A DNA stretch of 64,000 nt from Kalaharituber pfeilii. Its lineage: Eukaryota; Ascomycota; Pezizomycetes; Pezizales; Pezizaceae. The stretch covers positions 682,001 through 746,000 of the forward strand of contig WHUZ01000004.1 in the NCBI GenBank assembly GCA_015179045.1, in the 5' to 3' direction. The position numbers were made by a program, and so were the translations under genes. Below the pieces are notes generated by a model. It saw only the letters and a list, made by a program, of their open reading frames with translations. It did not search any database and was not told where the DNA came from. This document shows positions 47,897-58,625 of the stretch, piece after piece; position 1 is the stretch's first letter, and each line of letters starts with the position of its first letter.

Positions 47897-49026
47897 ATGC
47901 CAAACAAAAAGCGCCGCAACAAGGGCCTCGCTCTCGAGTGCGTCCGTCTTCCTCCTCCCTCCCTCCCCGTCCCAATTTCTCCAGTTCACTCCATCCCCCC
48001 ATTGTCCTACCGAACACTGACCCCCTCCCACTCACAGCTTCGAACTCCCCCCACATCGCTCGCCAAACACACCAACCTCTCTGGCACCAGATCTCGCCAA
48101 CTCAAGAAGCGTTTCAAGAAAGCCCCCGGCACCACTACCCGTGCCCCCTCCGATTCTTCTACCCGCAAACATGCCGCCGTCCCCGACGCATATGCGCTGG
48201 GAGACGACACCCCAAAAGCCTTTACCCGCCTCATAACCTCCATGCAGAACCCGAGCCTGAAACGCAAGCGGGGTGGAGAAGAAGACACTGGCGAGCGGCA
48301 GCGGCCCAAACCCACTGGTGCACCTGGGAGCAAGAAACGCAAACGGAGCAAGAAGAGCAAAAGTTTGGGCGATGGTGCGGACGGGGTGGACGCACAGAAG
48401 CAGCCGCCGCATAAACTTGAGATTCTCCCGCACGAGTCCCTACGCGAGTTTAACCGCCGCGTAGACCAGGTCATGCGCATCAATTTCAAAGGCACTAAGC
48501 GCCGGTCCTCCTCCCCCGGCTCTAAGCCCCCACAGCAACAACAATCTCTCAGCGTAGACGAAGAGGAGGAGGAGGATGATTACTCCGACTACACATCCAC
48601 CTCGTCCACCTCACACATCTCAACCGACTCGCGCGGGAACCCAATCCCGCGCATTCGCATCCCTCGTTCGCGGCCGCACCGCAGCACGAAGAGCGGGGGC
48701 GGGAGTGGAGGAGGAGCAAAAGGAAAACGCAGAATCGCATCTCCAGACCCTTGGGCGCAGCTCGCGGAGTCGAGAGGCAAGATACGGTACGGGGAGACGG
48801 TATCTGCCCCCCGGAGCTGAAGGTGAAGCCGAGGGAGGTGTTGAAGATTAAGGGTGGTGGTGGCGGCAGTGGGGGTGTAGGGATGAGTATGGTGGCCGCC
48901 GAGGTGCCGAGGAAGGTGAAAGGGACGGAGGTGAGCGCAGCGAGGAGGGAGATGTTGGGCGCGGAGAGGGAGAGCGTGGTGGCGAGGTATAGGGAGCTGA
49001 TGGCGAGAGGGAGGGGGGAAGGGTAG
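47897..49026 (+). CDS. basic nuclear protein, CCDC137-like family, frame broken in a C run
   Basis: The reading frame starts MPNKKRRNKG and contains the family-like blocks RQLKKRFKK, DDTPKAFTRLITSM, LKRKRGGEED, LEILPHESLREFNRRVDQVM. From memory these occur in small basic fungal proteins related to CCDC137, which act in the nucleus or nucleolus. At 48807-48812 (CCCCCC) the frame would stop after APRS; adding one C gives the expected APPELKVKPREVLKIKG and an open frame to 49026 with VAAEVPRKVKG and a C-terminal helix. Hence the CDS is drawn across this point. The Pro/Ser-rich stretch encoded by 47942-48039 looks like an intron (CACTGAC branch, CTCACAG acceptor, weak GTCCGT donor) although it is open in frame. 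Product about 376 residues unspliced. Function is not established. Confidence 0.65.
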
Positions 49027-49129
49027 GACGGGAGGGTAGGTTGCGGGGGAGGTTGGGGGACGGGGAGGCAGAGTGTAAGGGAAACGATACTAATTCGTTT
49101 ACTACAATGCAAACAGCCTGAACGTCTCT

Positions 49130-49273
49130 TGGCCCTCAAAGGTATGGATGGTTTCTTGACGCGGAACTGACCATAGACATATATTGTGTGAACAAAAAAC
49201 CGATCATGGCAACACACTCTATACGGCCTGTGGTGAGTCCCCGTCAAGAAACCATACATACCTTTCAGGGCCA
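49130..49273. repeat. 144-bp foldback element
   Basis: Arms 49130-49173 and 49231-49273 pair over about 43 bases with a few mismatches (shared core GGTTTCTTGACG / CGTCAAGAAACC). It lies about 100 bp past the CCDC137-like stop and could be in its 3' untranslated region. MITE-like form. Confidence 0.75.
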
Positions 49274-49494
49274 TAAAGATCAGGAGCTGGTTGCGGGGGG
49301 GCGTGGGGGGGCGGGCGTGGGGGCCCGGTGGGGCAGCAGTGTGTTTATTTTTTTTTGTGGCGCGCATTTCGTTCTTTCTGATGCGGGGTTTTGTAGGTTG
49401 TATTCTCTCTTTTGATTTCTTGATTTCGTTCTTTATTTTGGTGATATATGATGTAGTTTTACCATTCATTACATTTACATTTCATTACATATAA

Positions 49495-49518
49495 CACACA
49501 CACACACACACACACACA
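49495..49518. repeat. (CA)n microsatellite
   Basis: Twelve CA units without interruption. Confidence 0.95.
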
Positions 49519-50060
49519 TATCCCCGGCCCTACTCTGCACCCCCCTTATCCCCCTCCCGTCCCCCCGCCTCCCCTGTCCCTCGTTTCTTTTCCTTCTTAC
49601 CCTGAGCTTATCCCAAACAAACAAATAAAAAAACAAATTAAAAAAACAACAACCAAATATCTTATCAAAATTTATACATCCACTCACTCAACCCACTCAA
49701 CCCACTCACCACAGCTCTCTCAACTAACCCTCAACCCTCTCTAAATCCAATTTTATCTAACTAATTCGTAAAAACACAATCAACAACAACAAAAACAAAA
49801 ACAAAAGCCAGACAGAGACAGAGATAGAGACACGATCCCGCCCAGCTCCCCCTGCCCTCCCCGCCCCTAAGAAAAAAAAAAAATGAATAATGAATAATAA
49901 AATCTGTAAGCAAGAAAAGAAGAAGAAGAAGAAGAAAAGGGGGAGAGGAAGGAGAAGAAGAAGGAGGAGGAGAAGATGATGATGATGGGGATGAAAGATG
50001 GGGTACACGTAAATTCGTACAAATATTGTAAAGGAAAAAATGAGAGGAAAAGGCCCAACC

Positions 50061-50094
<34 letters not shown>

Positions 50095-50164
50095 AAAACA
50101 AAGAAAACAACCACCACTACGATTACGTCCAATAAGCACAGTAATTCGCCTTTTACCTCTCTCC

Positions 50165-52430
50165 TCACTCACCTCCTGCCCATCCCCAGCATCTCCTCCT
50201 CATCCCCTCCTTCTCTATCACCCTCTCCATCCCCGTCCCACTCTGCCCACTCCGCCTCCTCTCCGCCTCTCCTTCCTTGCTGCCCTTCGCCTCCCCCCGC
50301 CTCAGCATCCCCGGGTCCACCACCTCCGCCATCTTCACCGCCGCCATCTTCACACTCCTCGCCACCTCCTCTACAATCTCCCCCGCCGCCACACTGACCC
50401 TACTCATCCCCGCATCCGCATGCCCGTCCAGCTTCAACAGCTCGCCTGTCCCCGCCCCCTCCCTCACCCTCCCGGCGGCAACCATCAATGGCACGCTCTT
50501 TATCCTCTTCAACTTCACCACCTCCCCTTCCTGCCCATCCGCAGGGTCAGCGTCGTACATACTCCTCCCCAATATCCTGTCCACCTTTCTTCTCGAACCG
50601 CCGTTCATCCCCGCGGCCACCATCGGCGCAGCCCCCATCAAAGCCGCAACATTCTTTCTCGAGCCCCCATGCACAGCGCCTCGTCCGTACATCTCCCGAT
50701 GGTAAATATCTCTTTTGCTTGCCCTCCCCCCTCTGAGCTTCAAATGCTCAATTAAGCCCCTCCGCCCCTCATCCTCCCTGCCCGCGCCCCCAATATCTCC
50801 GTCCGAGTCTTCCTCATACTCATCTGACTCTTCGATCTCGCTATCCTCCTCGGGATTCACCGCATGCGTAAACGTCGGATCCTCATCCAAGAAGGCCCAG
50901 TCGTTTCGAATCCTCGATTCCATCGCCGCCAGCCCAGATCCAGACCCTGGCGTCGGCTTGACCATGCCTGCTGGAGTCTCCCCTGCGCTGCGCGCCACCA
51001 ATTTCTGTTGCTGCCCTTGTTGCCTACCGTCCCCAACTAAGTATCTCCTCTGCTCGAACGTTCCATCCCCACCGGGGCCTCCGGTGGCACCGTTCCCATT
51101 GGTCCATTGGCTCTGCGCCTTCCTCATCCTCTCCTCCCTTTCCCTCTGCACCCTCTCTACTCCCTCCATCCACACGCTACTTGTCTCCCACTTCCACCCG
51201 TCCAGCCTCTCTCTTTCCTCGGGGCTCAACTCCAAGGGCAAAAACCATGCCCACTTTCTATTCCCAAACACATCCAGCAGGTTCTGCTTCCTCCCTAAAT
51301 CGAACGCATGAGGTAGCTTACTCAACTGCTCGTCATCCATATAACTGTTGTACTGCGCCTGGGCTCTCACGCGCTCCGCAGCGGGAGACCAATCGTCAAC
51401 CCCGTTCCCCGGGTGCCCAAAGAGATTCTGGCTCAGTGCGGAGGTGGAGTAGCGGACTTTCTCCAGGGACTCGATAGTCGTCATTCCCGATGCGGTAAGC
51501 ATGATGTGCCAAATCGTAAATCCCGACAAGACCAACCCGATAATACCGCTGACCGTTGCCATGAGGATCCAATTCACCGGCGTAATTGTATTTATCGACC
51601 CGCCCATATCCTCGGACCCCAACACCACCGTCCAGACATAGGCGCTAGACACCGAGAAGGCAAGTAGGCACAGTAGGGATGTGTATATCAAAAACAGGAG
51701 GAACGGCTTGTAATTCCGTAGGCCCAGACAAGTCGCTAGCCACGGACAGTGGTGGTCCATTTTCAGCACGCAGCGGTTGCAAGTAGAGCAGTGGTGCGCA
51801 CGGTCCGGTTTGTGGCAGTGGCATTTCTTGCAGTAGCGGGGGGTGCCGGTGGATTTGACGGTGATGGGGCCGTTGGGGAACGACGGAGATGTGGGGGCGT
51901 GGGAGGAAGTGAGGGGAGGTGGGAGTAGGAGTGTTTCTATAATATGGATCTGTTAGCGATTGACTTGGGCATATGTGGATGGATGGTAGATTCAGGAGAC
52001 GAACATTATCTAATGGCGACCCGGGGTCGCGAAAGACAGCGACAGTATAACTCCACATCGCCAACCCGTATATCAGAAGCCCTAGCGTGCCCAGTACCGC
52101 GCCTAGTCCGATGCAGCGTGAGCGTCAATCATTGGTCCATCCGTGCATCAAGAGAGATCTCCAAGTATACTCACCCTTCACACCTCCCATATGGGTAAAA
52201 GCAATACTCCATCCCTCTGTATACACAGCCCAGGCCGCCCCCGAGTAGACAATCAGTAACGGAAAGTGTTTTGCGGTGGTGCAAATCATGCGCTCGACGC
52301 GGCGGACCGATGGGAGGAAGCGGCGGCGGCGCGAGCGCCGGTACGAGCGGGCGGGGGGACGGTAGGTTGAGGAAGAGGAGGAGGAGCGGGAGGAGGCCCC
52401 GGAGGGGGAGGGAGGGCTGAGGGGGGACAT
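50165..52430 (-). CDS. PFA3: DHHC palmitoyltransferase, Pfa3-like
   Basis: Three exons on the minus strand: 52430-52175, 52102-52005 and 51949-50165, 712 residues. After a Ser/Arg-rich leader come two membrane segments (FPLLIVYSGAAWAVY; VLGTLGLLIYGLAMWSYTVA) with the conserved FRDPGSPL, then the Cys-rich domain RYCKKCHCHKPDRAHHCSTC and CVLKMDHHCPWLATC with the catalytic DHHC Cys, then two more membrane segments and a TTIESLE motif close to the family's TTxE. DHHC enzymes S-acylate membrane proteins; yeast Pfa3 modifies Vac8 on the vacuole. The C-terminal 330 residues are disordered and much longer than in yeast. Intron 2 uses a GTTCGT donor and a CTAACAG acceptor that is not the first TAG. 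The last codons overlap a GTGAGT word, so a further short 3' exon cannot be ruled out. Confidence 0.87.
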
Positions 52431-54658
52431 GGGGGGGGGGGCGGCGATGGGAGGCTGCGGCTCGGTGTTGTAATTTCAACTGGCGCAGAGGTCGAGGTGA
52501 GAGTTTAGGGGAGTTGGGCCCGAGTTGCACGGCGCAAGTCGCCTTCAGTGTTGCTTGGATGGAAGCGGCCGCTCAAGGGAAGGGCGCACGCCAACTCAAC
52601 TCCCCAACGTCGATTGCCTACCAGAGCGCTCCAGGGGTGCGCAAAGGACCGTCACCGAGACAAGTGTACAGGCGCGGCTTCCGATCCGCAGATCCTCCCG
52701 CCGTTCCGTTCCCGCTCCCGGACACTCGGGGCTTTGGGAAACGATCAAAAAGCAACTTTCTGTTTGAAAATACGATTCAAGTCACGGGGGAGGAGGGGGG
52801 CGATTGCATTGAATTTCCAAGACCCTTTTTTTCCTTGTGTGTGTATGGCAAGGGCGGGAAAGGGAGAAAAATGAAAATAGAAATAGATCTTGTGCAAACG
52901 AGAGAGCGTGATCGATAGAAGTGATCGATAGAGAGTGATCGATAGAGCAGTCTATCTTGCTAGCATTACAGTGTCGATTATCGATTTGGAGAGCGAGGCT
53001 AGTGTAGAGAGAAGGGGCAGAATGCATAGCCACCGCGCTCCCAGCAGTAGGAAGCAGGAATTACTAAGTGGTCTCTATATTTTTGCTGTACTCTAGTACA
53101 TCCTGGGCATCCGGCGTACGCTGACTTTGCTCCTTCGGTCAAGCTGCAGGAAGCTAGAAGGTGGAAGGGAGAAGGAAGCTGCTGTTCTCAAAAAAGAATG
53201 CGCTGTGCTCTACTCTGCATACGTCGCCGGTAGAAGTCGCCGGGGTTCGATTCGCATGCTGAGCAGAACTCTGCGGCAGTTAAGGCTGGCGGGCGGGCGA
53301 GGTGGCGTATGCCGGCGTGTGCCACCGGGGGCTTGGCGGGCGCTGACGCGTATACCCCAGCATGCTGCATTTGCAGTACGCTGGGTGGGCCCTGCGGTGG
53401 TGTGCATATGCAGCGGGCTTGCATTCCTGCGCATAATGTAGCAGAGTGCATTGAGAGCCATCGTTCCGCGTGGCCCACGGTACGAGATCTGATGCTATTG
53501 CCGTATTTCAAACAAGACGACGTCTCAAACAATGCCACGGCCCTCCTGCATTATTAAACGCAACTAATCAGATCATTTCTCGCAAGCAAAACTAATGTAG
53601 ATGTAGAGGGGATCGCCGTGTCCAAGGCAGAGGCAACTGTCTCTCCCCCTTCCCCCGGCGCAGCAGCCGCCATCGCCAACGCCCGAGTTCCGCCTCCTTC
53701 CTGCTCCGCTTGCTTTCCATCATCCGTCCTCACCTCTGCTTCACTCGTCCACGCTCGCTGCACACGCCCACTGCATCTCAACGCTCACTGCAGGCCCCCT
53801 TCCGGCCTGGTCATATCGTCCTCCAAAGCACCTGCTCCCCACGCTCGCTTCCGCAGCCGCATGTGATCACAGCCTGTCACCAGTCACCCCCATCGTCACC
53901 CAGCCCTGGCCACTGCAGGCACAGCCCTGCCCACCCCCCCCATTGCACTGCTGTTCGCGTGCCAAGAGGCAAGCATCATCGTTGCACGGCCCACTCAAGA
54001 TCCAGAACTACAGTATCCTGCAACCTGGACTTGGACTGCACACTGGGCGGGAATCCTTCCCCCGAAATCCCCCCCAATTACGCAAGCTCGCAGCCCTCAC
54101 AGCCAACTCAACGGCCACCTAAAAAAAAACTCACGAGGAAAAGGAGCGGGCTTTTTCTCGGGTCAGGTGTTTTTGCAACCTTCTTTTTATATTTAGGTTT
54201 GTGTCTCCCGAGTTTGCATCTCCGATTCTCAGCCTCAAGAATTGTGTTCCCCACCATTGTCTTTCTTTTAAAGGGTCTTATCCCCGTGCTTTATGTGTCA
54301 ATCGGTGCAAACATCGGCAACAGCGTGAATCGATTGAAACCCGGCTTGCGTGCCCCAAGCAAAGTGTCTGCCGTGATACTCACGGTACAAATATCCGGCT
54401 GTTCAGATTCCTGTCGCTCATAGCAGCTTATTTACATTCCTTGTTTACGACATTCATATAAGTTATAAAGCTACTGCAGACACCCCGGCTTCGTTGTTCC
54501 TTACCTCCCGGCTACAAACAGCCTATGTTTCATCCAGGTACACACAAAGGGGAGGTGGAAAACATCGCATATTAGCTCCAGGTTCCACAAGCTTCTGCAC
54601 CACAGAGGACATTTTCACCGGCAGGGGCCATACCCTTCCGGATCACAGCGCGACAGCG
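52431..54658. other. divergent intergenic region, PFA3 to rhomboid
   Basis: No supported gene. A tandem GTGATCGATAGA motif occurs at about 52908-52947. 53100-53460 is GC-rich. 53600-54120 is C/T-rich and gives long chance frames; it probably belongs to the promoter and 5' leader (perhaps spliced) of the rhomboid gene. Confidence 0.5.
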
Positions 54659-56259
54659 ATGGCGGCAGCAGAATACTACGGTTACCAACCGGACTACAAT
54701 GATGAGAATGGGAGAAGGTCCCCGTTACCAGTTACATCACCAGACCAAACCAACTACGATGTTGAACACGGCGGGCAGCGACCGGGATTGAAGCACTCGG
54801 CGTCGACGGCATCCTCAATACACAACCCATACCTTGCCTCGTCTGCGCATGATGACCTGCAATATCCCTACGGCGCACAGTCAGCATCCCAGCATACTTT
54901 TGACACCTCGTTCAACTCTCACCTACCACAACGAGAGTCAACAACATCGCTCGCATCCTCCCCGTCAAAGCAATACCCGGATCCATACGCAGAGGACATC
55001 CCTCTGGCTAGCCGCCCTGCCAACATGGACACTTCAACCTCTTATCCTCTTGACCCGTCCCTATCCCCACCTGAGAATCGCCCAACCCAACTTTACAAAG
55101 CAAGGACACGGAGACCATGGTTCTGCTGGATCCTGGCAGTAGCGCAGATTGGTGTTTTTGTCGGCGAACTCATTCGCAATGCCCAATTGACGGGATCCCC
55201 CATTGCGATTAAGCCCTCATTCAACCCCATGATCGGGCCCAGTCCGTATGTACAGATTAACATGGGCGGCAGATACGTTTTATGCATGCGCTACCAAGCC
55301 GACATCTGGGAAGCGCGGCCTAACGAGACCCTGATCTTAAACTTTCCATGCCCATGGGCGACTACGAATGACGCCAATTGTACTCTTGCCCAGCACTGCG
55401 GTTTCAGCGGGGTGCCTAGCGAAGAAGAAATCCGCAACGAACACAAGGGCCCGAATCAATGGTACCGGTTCATCCTTCCCATGTTTTTACACGCTGGACT
55501 CATCCATATTGCCTTTAATATGCTCCTCCAGCTCCGTCTGGGCGCAGACATGGAACGCGACATCGGCCCGCTCAGGTTTGGATTAGTCTATTTTGCCTCT
55601 GGAATCTTTGGCTTTATCCTCGGCGGGAACTTTTCGCCCAGCGGTGTGGTGTCGACGGGTGCGTCGGGATGTCTGTTTGGGATTCTTGCGCTGGTGTTAT
55701 TGGATTTATTTTATACCTGGGGGGAACGCACCAAGCCATGGAAGGATTTTGGGTTCTTGATGATTGATATCGTGATTTCGTTTGTGTTGGGGCTGTTGCC
55801 GGGGCTGGATAACTTTGCGCATATTGGTGGGTTTGTGATGGGGATTATGTTGGGTTTGACGGTGCTGCATTCGCCAGCGGCGTTGAGGAGGAGAATTGGA
55901 GATGGGCCGCCGTATTCGCCGATGTCGGCTTCGAGGAGGAAGGAGGGTGGTGAAGGTGGGTTTATGGAGGCTGGGTTTTTGAAGGATCCCGTGGGGTTCT
56001 TCAAGGGGAGGAAGGGGCTGTGGTGGATGTGGTGGGGGGTGAGAGCGGGAATGCTGGCGTGTGCGGTGGCGTTTACGATTGTGCTGTTGACCTGGTTTTA
56101 TGGGCAGCAGGTGAATTGTTCGTGGTGTAAGTATCTGAGTTGTTTGGTAAGTGTGTCCTGGTCCCTGTGCATGAGTAAGCGGTGCTGTTTGGATGTGCTA
56201 ACGATCGTGTGTAGCCGGTGCTGGATTGGTGCGAGATTGGGTATTTGAGGGTGGAGTAG
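54659..56259 (+). CDS. rhomboid family intramembrane serine protease
   Basis: Two exons, 54659-56146 and 56215-56259, 510 residues. A disordered 155-residue cytosolic N-terminus precedes the first membrane helix (WFCWILAVAQIGVFVGELI), a lumenal loop with Cys residues (HCGFSG), and the rhomboid core: WYRFILPMFLHAGLIHIAFN, SGASGCLFG with catalytic Ser at about residue 336, and FAHIGGFVMG with catalytic His at about residue 388. A final helix and the Cys-rich end CSWCKYLSCL/PVLDWCEIGY follow, as in fungal rhomboids of the RBD type. These proteases cut membrane proteins within the bilayer, probably in Golgi or ER; the substrate is unknown. The second exon of 45 bases is supported because it continues the conserved Cys-rich tail. 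Confidence 0.9.
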
Positions 56260-56420
56260 ATGGAATGGGGGAGGACGAGTGTAAGATCTGCAGAGAGGGA
56301 GGGAGGAACGGAAAGAGCAATTGTGAAGTGGAGAGGGAAATAGGAACTGGTTATAAATTTTTGCTGTACACAAAAGCTGAAAAGTAAATTATATATAATC
56401 TTTTCTTTCTTCTCTTGTTT

Positions 56421-56466
<46 letters not shown>

Positions 56467-57152
56467 TTTGTTTGTTTGTTTGTCTTAGATACAATGCGTC
56501 ACATCTTTCTCTCTCTTTCAATTTCTTGCACCCATTCATTCTTTTCCTTTTTCTTTTTTTCTTTCCTGTTTTTCCTGGTTGAGAGATCTAGAGTAGAGTA
56601 TATGGGGGGTAGAGTGAGCTACTTGCGTGTGTGTGTTTGTCTAAACTGTGGTTTTCTGTGCTCTTGGGAATCCTGGCATTTGCATTTCTTCTCTTTTTTT
56701 TGTTTCTTTGGCGATGTATTTTGTATAGTATGTAGAAATTTATTTATTTTGAGATTTTGTGGACCTGTGATTTGATTGATGGACTTGCTGGTTGATTGTG
56801 GTTGAAAGACTCAGGGGTGACCTAGTTGAGAGAGATGGGAAAGTTGGGGGAGGGCAAGGAAACGGGTTTTTATTGAATTTGCAGTTTTTGTTTTACAACT
56901 GGGTTTCTTTTTTTTTTTTTTTTTTTTTTAGATTTAAGTGTTTGTTTGTTGGTTTATATGTTTTGATTGTTCTAAGGTTCTGTCTTTGTGTTGATTGCAG
57001 ATGTTGTAATTATAGATAGCGATATGTGAATTCTTGAGAAAGGGATATAGAAGAAAAGAGGAAAAGGTTTAAAAAAAAAGATGTATAGTGCAAAATGAAA
57101 TTCTTTTTTTTTTTCTTACTACTGACAACGTTACCCTGACTTTTTCTAGCAT
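56260..57152. other. convergent intergenic region, T-rich
   Basis: Between the stops of the rhomboid and HNT3 genes. A 41-base T run (56425-56465) is followed by GTTT repeats; more T runs occur at about 56909-56930. No gene seen. Confidence 0.7.
56425..56465. repeat. poly(T) tract of 41 bases followed by (GTTT)n
   Basis: Uninterrupted T run, then four GTTT units. In the 3' flank of the rhomboid gene; no target-site duplication was found, so a retroposon tail is not claimed. Confidence 0.9.
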
Positions 57153-58238
57153 TCACTCCCTCAGCCATTCGTCCTTTTCCCTGTCCAAGTGCTCCTTCAG
57201 CTTTACAAACCTTGATCCAAACACCTCTCCGCAGCGCCAGCATTTCATTTCGCTTTTCAGGAACCCGCCCTCGGGGACTCCTCCGCCGCCCTTTTTCCGT
57301 CTCGGGTCGTCTTTCGACAGCGGCAGGTCGTCGAGGGGATGAAGAAGGGCGTGATGAACGAGTTGTAGTGCTTTTTGTGCTTGAGGTACGGCGAGACCAT
57401 GTCGGGCGTCAGGATGTGGATGTGGAGGTGTGTGAGGGAGGGGTGCAGGTGGATGCCGACTTTTAGGTTATACGTCCTGGGTGGTTCGAGGGATTTTGAT
57501 AGGTGTCCGTAGCGTCGATGGAGTTCCTTGTTGACGAGCTCTGAGACGACGCCGATTTCCTGTCGGATCTGGGAGAGCAAGGCGGGGGACTCGGGGCGGT
57601 CGGAGAGCGCGGTGAGGGGGTGCAGGGTGTTGACGGCGGAGTCCCGCGGGATGAGCAGGAGATGGATGGTGGATTTTGGGTAGGCGTCGAAGATGGTGGT
57701 GAAGGTGGGCGTGGAGCGGAGGACGGTGGTCGGGGGGAAGGTTTCGGGGTGGAGGATGTAGGGGAGGAGGGCGGAGCGCCAGTTGGGCGGGTGCGGCCGG
57801 GTGTGCGTCGTGGTTTGCGGGGCGTGGGGGGTGGGCGGAGGTGGGGTGGTGGAGAACGGCGAGGAGGAGGCGGTGGTCGTCGACGGGGGAGAGGACGGTG
57901 GATGCGGGCGTTTTTTTGAGCTCATGAGGACGTCGACTGCACACAGGTTAGCTCCTGGTACCGGAATATCAAGAAGCTGGACACATACAAGCATTCCTCA
58001 CTGGCTTTCCACTTCCCACGGCCGCTGCCGCCGCCGCCGCCGACACCACAGGCCTCGTCAATCCGGCTTCGGGCTCAAACTCGTCCGGGTGAATCGAGTC
58101 GTCTTCTGTCGGGGGTGCGTTGGGGTCGACAGCGGCCACAGTCTCTTCCTCTCCTTCAGTGTGGCTGTCCGATCCCTCGTCTTCCTGGTCCTGTTTCTCG
58201 CGCTTGAGCTTCTTGCGGTTGCTGTGCGGAGCGGGCAT
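57153..58238 (-). CDS. HNT3: aprataxin-like DNA adenylate hydrolase, frame broken in a G run
   Basis: Two exons on the minus strand, 58238-57989 and 57936-57153, about 344 residues. Exon 1 is charged (NRKKLKREKQDQEDEGSDSH); the junction gives RNAFDVLMSSKKRP, as in fungal aprataxins. Exon 2 carries the HIT domain, with DAYPKSTIHLLLIPRDS and the histidine triad HLHIHI, then KHYNSFITPFFIP. At that point the frame shifts: the run at 57335-57338 (CCCC on the coding strand) needs one more C to continue as LDDLPLSKDDPRRKKGGGG and the C2H2-type zinc finger CWRCGEVF...LKEHL, ending WLRE. Aprataxin removes AMP from abortive DNA-ligation ends in the nucleus. All catalytic and zinc-binding residues are present across both frames, so a sequencing slip is more likely than a dead gene. 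Starts in frame upstream of 58238 exist but lack family support. Confidence 0.82.
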
Positions 58239-58625
58239 AGTACCGGACCAACATAGGAGTCTCCTGTGGAGCGGGCTGGAGAAAGGAAGCCTGGATGCTC
58301 TGATCCCAAATGCTGTGACGAGCATCTTGGTCTTGTCGTGCGTCATACGTTGTAGAATGAGCCTTGGCGTCATTGCTGCGAGCCTCCACTACAGTAGAAC
58401 CCTGCACAGCTGTGTTTGCGAAGTCGCTTAGGTTTCTGCATATGCAGTCTGAATTGTGCATATGCGCAACAACCACCGCAGAGATTTAGAATTGACACCC
58501 CCACGATAGACTTCAGTTCACATACGTGCTTCTTGCCTCTTCACACAGCGCTGAACTAAGTGCTCTTTCACCTTCGGTGCTCTGCACTGCAACTATAGTA
58601 TTGAACCTAATCAACGTCGCTCATA
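58239..58625. promoter_or_regulatory. divergent promoter region, HNT3 and DEAH helicase
   Basis: 387 bases separate the two start codons. Compact head-to-head arrangement; no specific site is claimed. A TATGCA/TGCATA pair lies at about 58437-58462. Confidence 0.5.

Larger units (their letters stand above)
49027..50164. other. convergent intergenic region, low complexity
   Basis: Between the 3' ends of the CCDC137-like gene and PFA3. Holds a 144-bp foldback (49130-49273), a (CA)n tract (49495-49518), purine-rich GAA/GGA repeats (about 49910-49990) and an A run (50062-50092). No gene; open frames here come from the simple repeats. Confidence 0.65.

Noticed and set aside
47725..48414. 229-codon frame overlapping the CCDC137-like gene
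   Set aside because: Different frame of the same DNA; the 47897 frame carries the conserved blocks (DDTPKAFTRL, LREFNRRVDQ).
49757..50172. Minus-strand frames rich in Phe/Ser/Leu, and a plus-strand frame rich in Lys
   Set aside because: They are translations of poly(A)/poly(T) and GAA repeats in the 3' flank of PFA3.
53240..53260. T-loop-like word GGTTCGATTC, considered as a tRNA
   Set aside because: The flanking bases do not pair to a T-stem and no acceptor or anticodon arm could be found around it.
53618..54423. Long plus-strand frames upstream of the rhomboid gene
   Set aside because: Pro/Ser/His-rich translation of C/T-rich DNA; no domain, and the location fits a promoter or leader.
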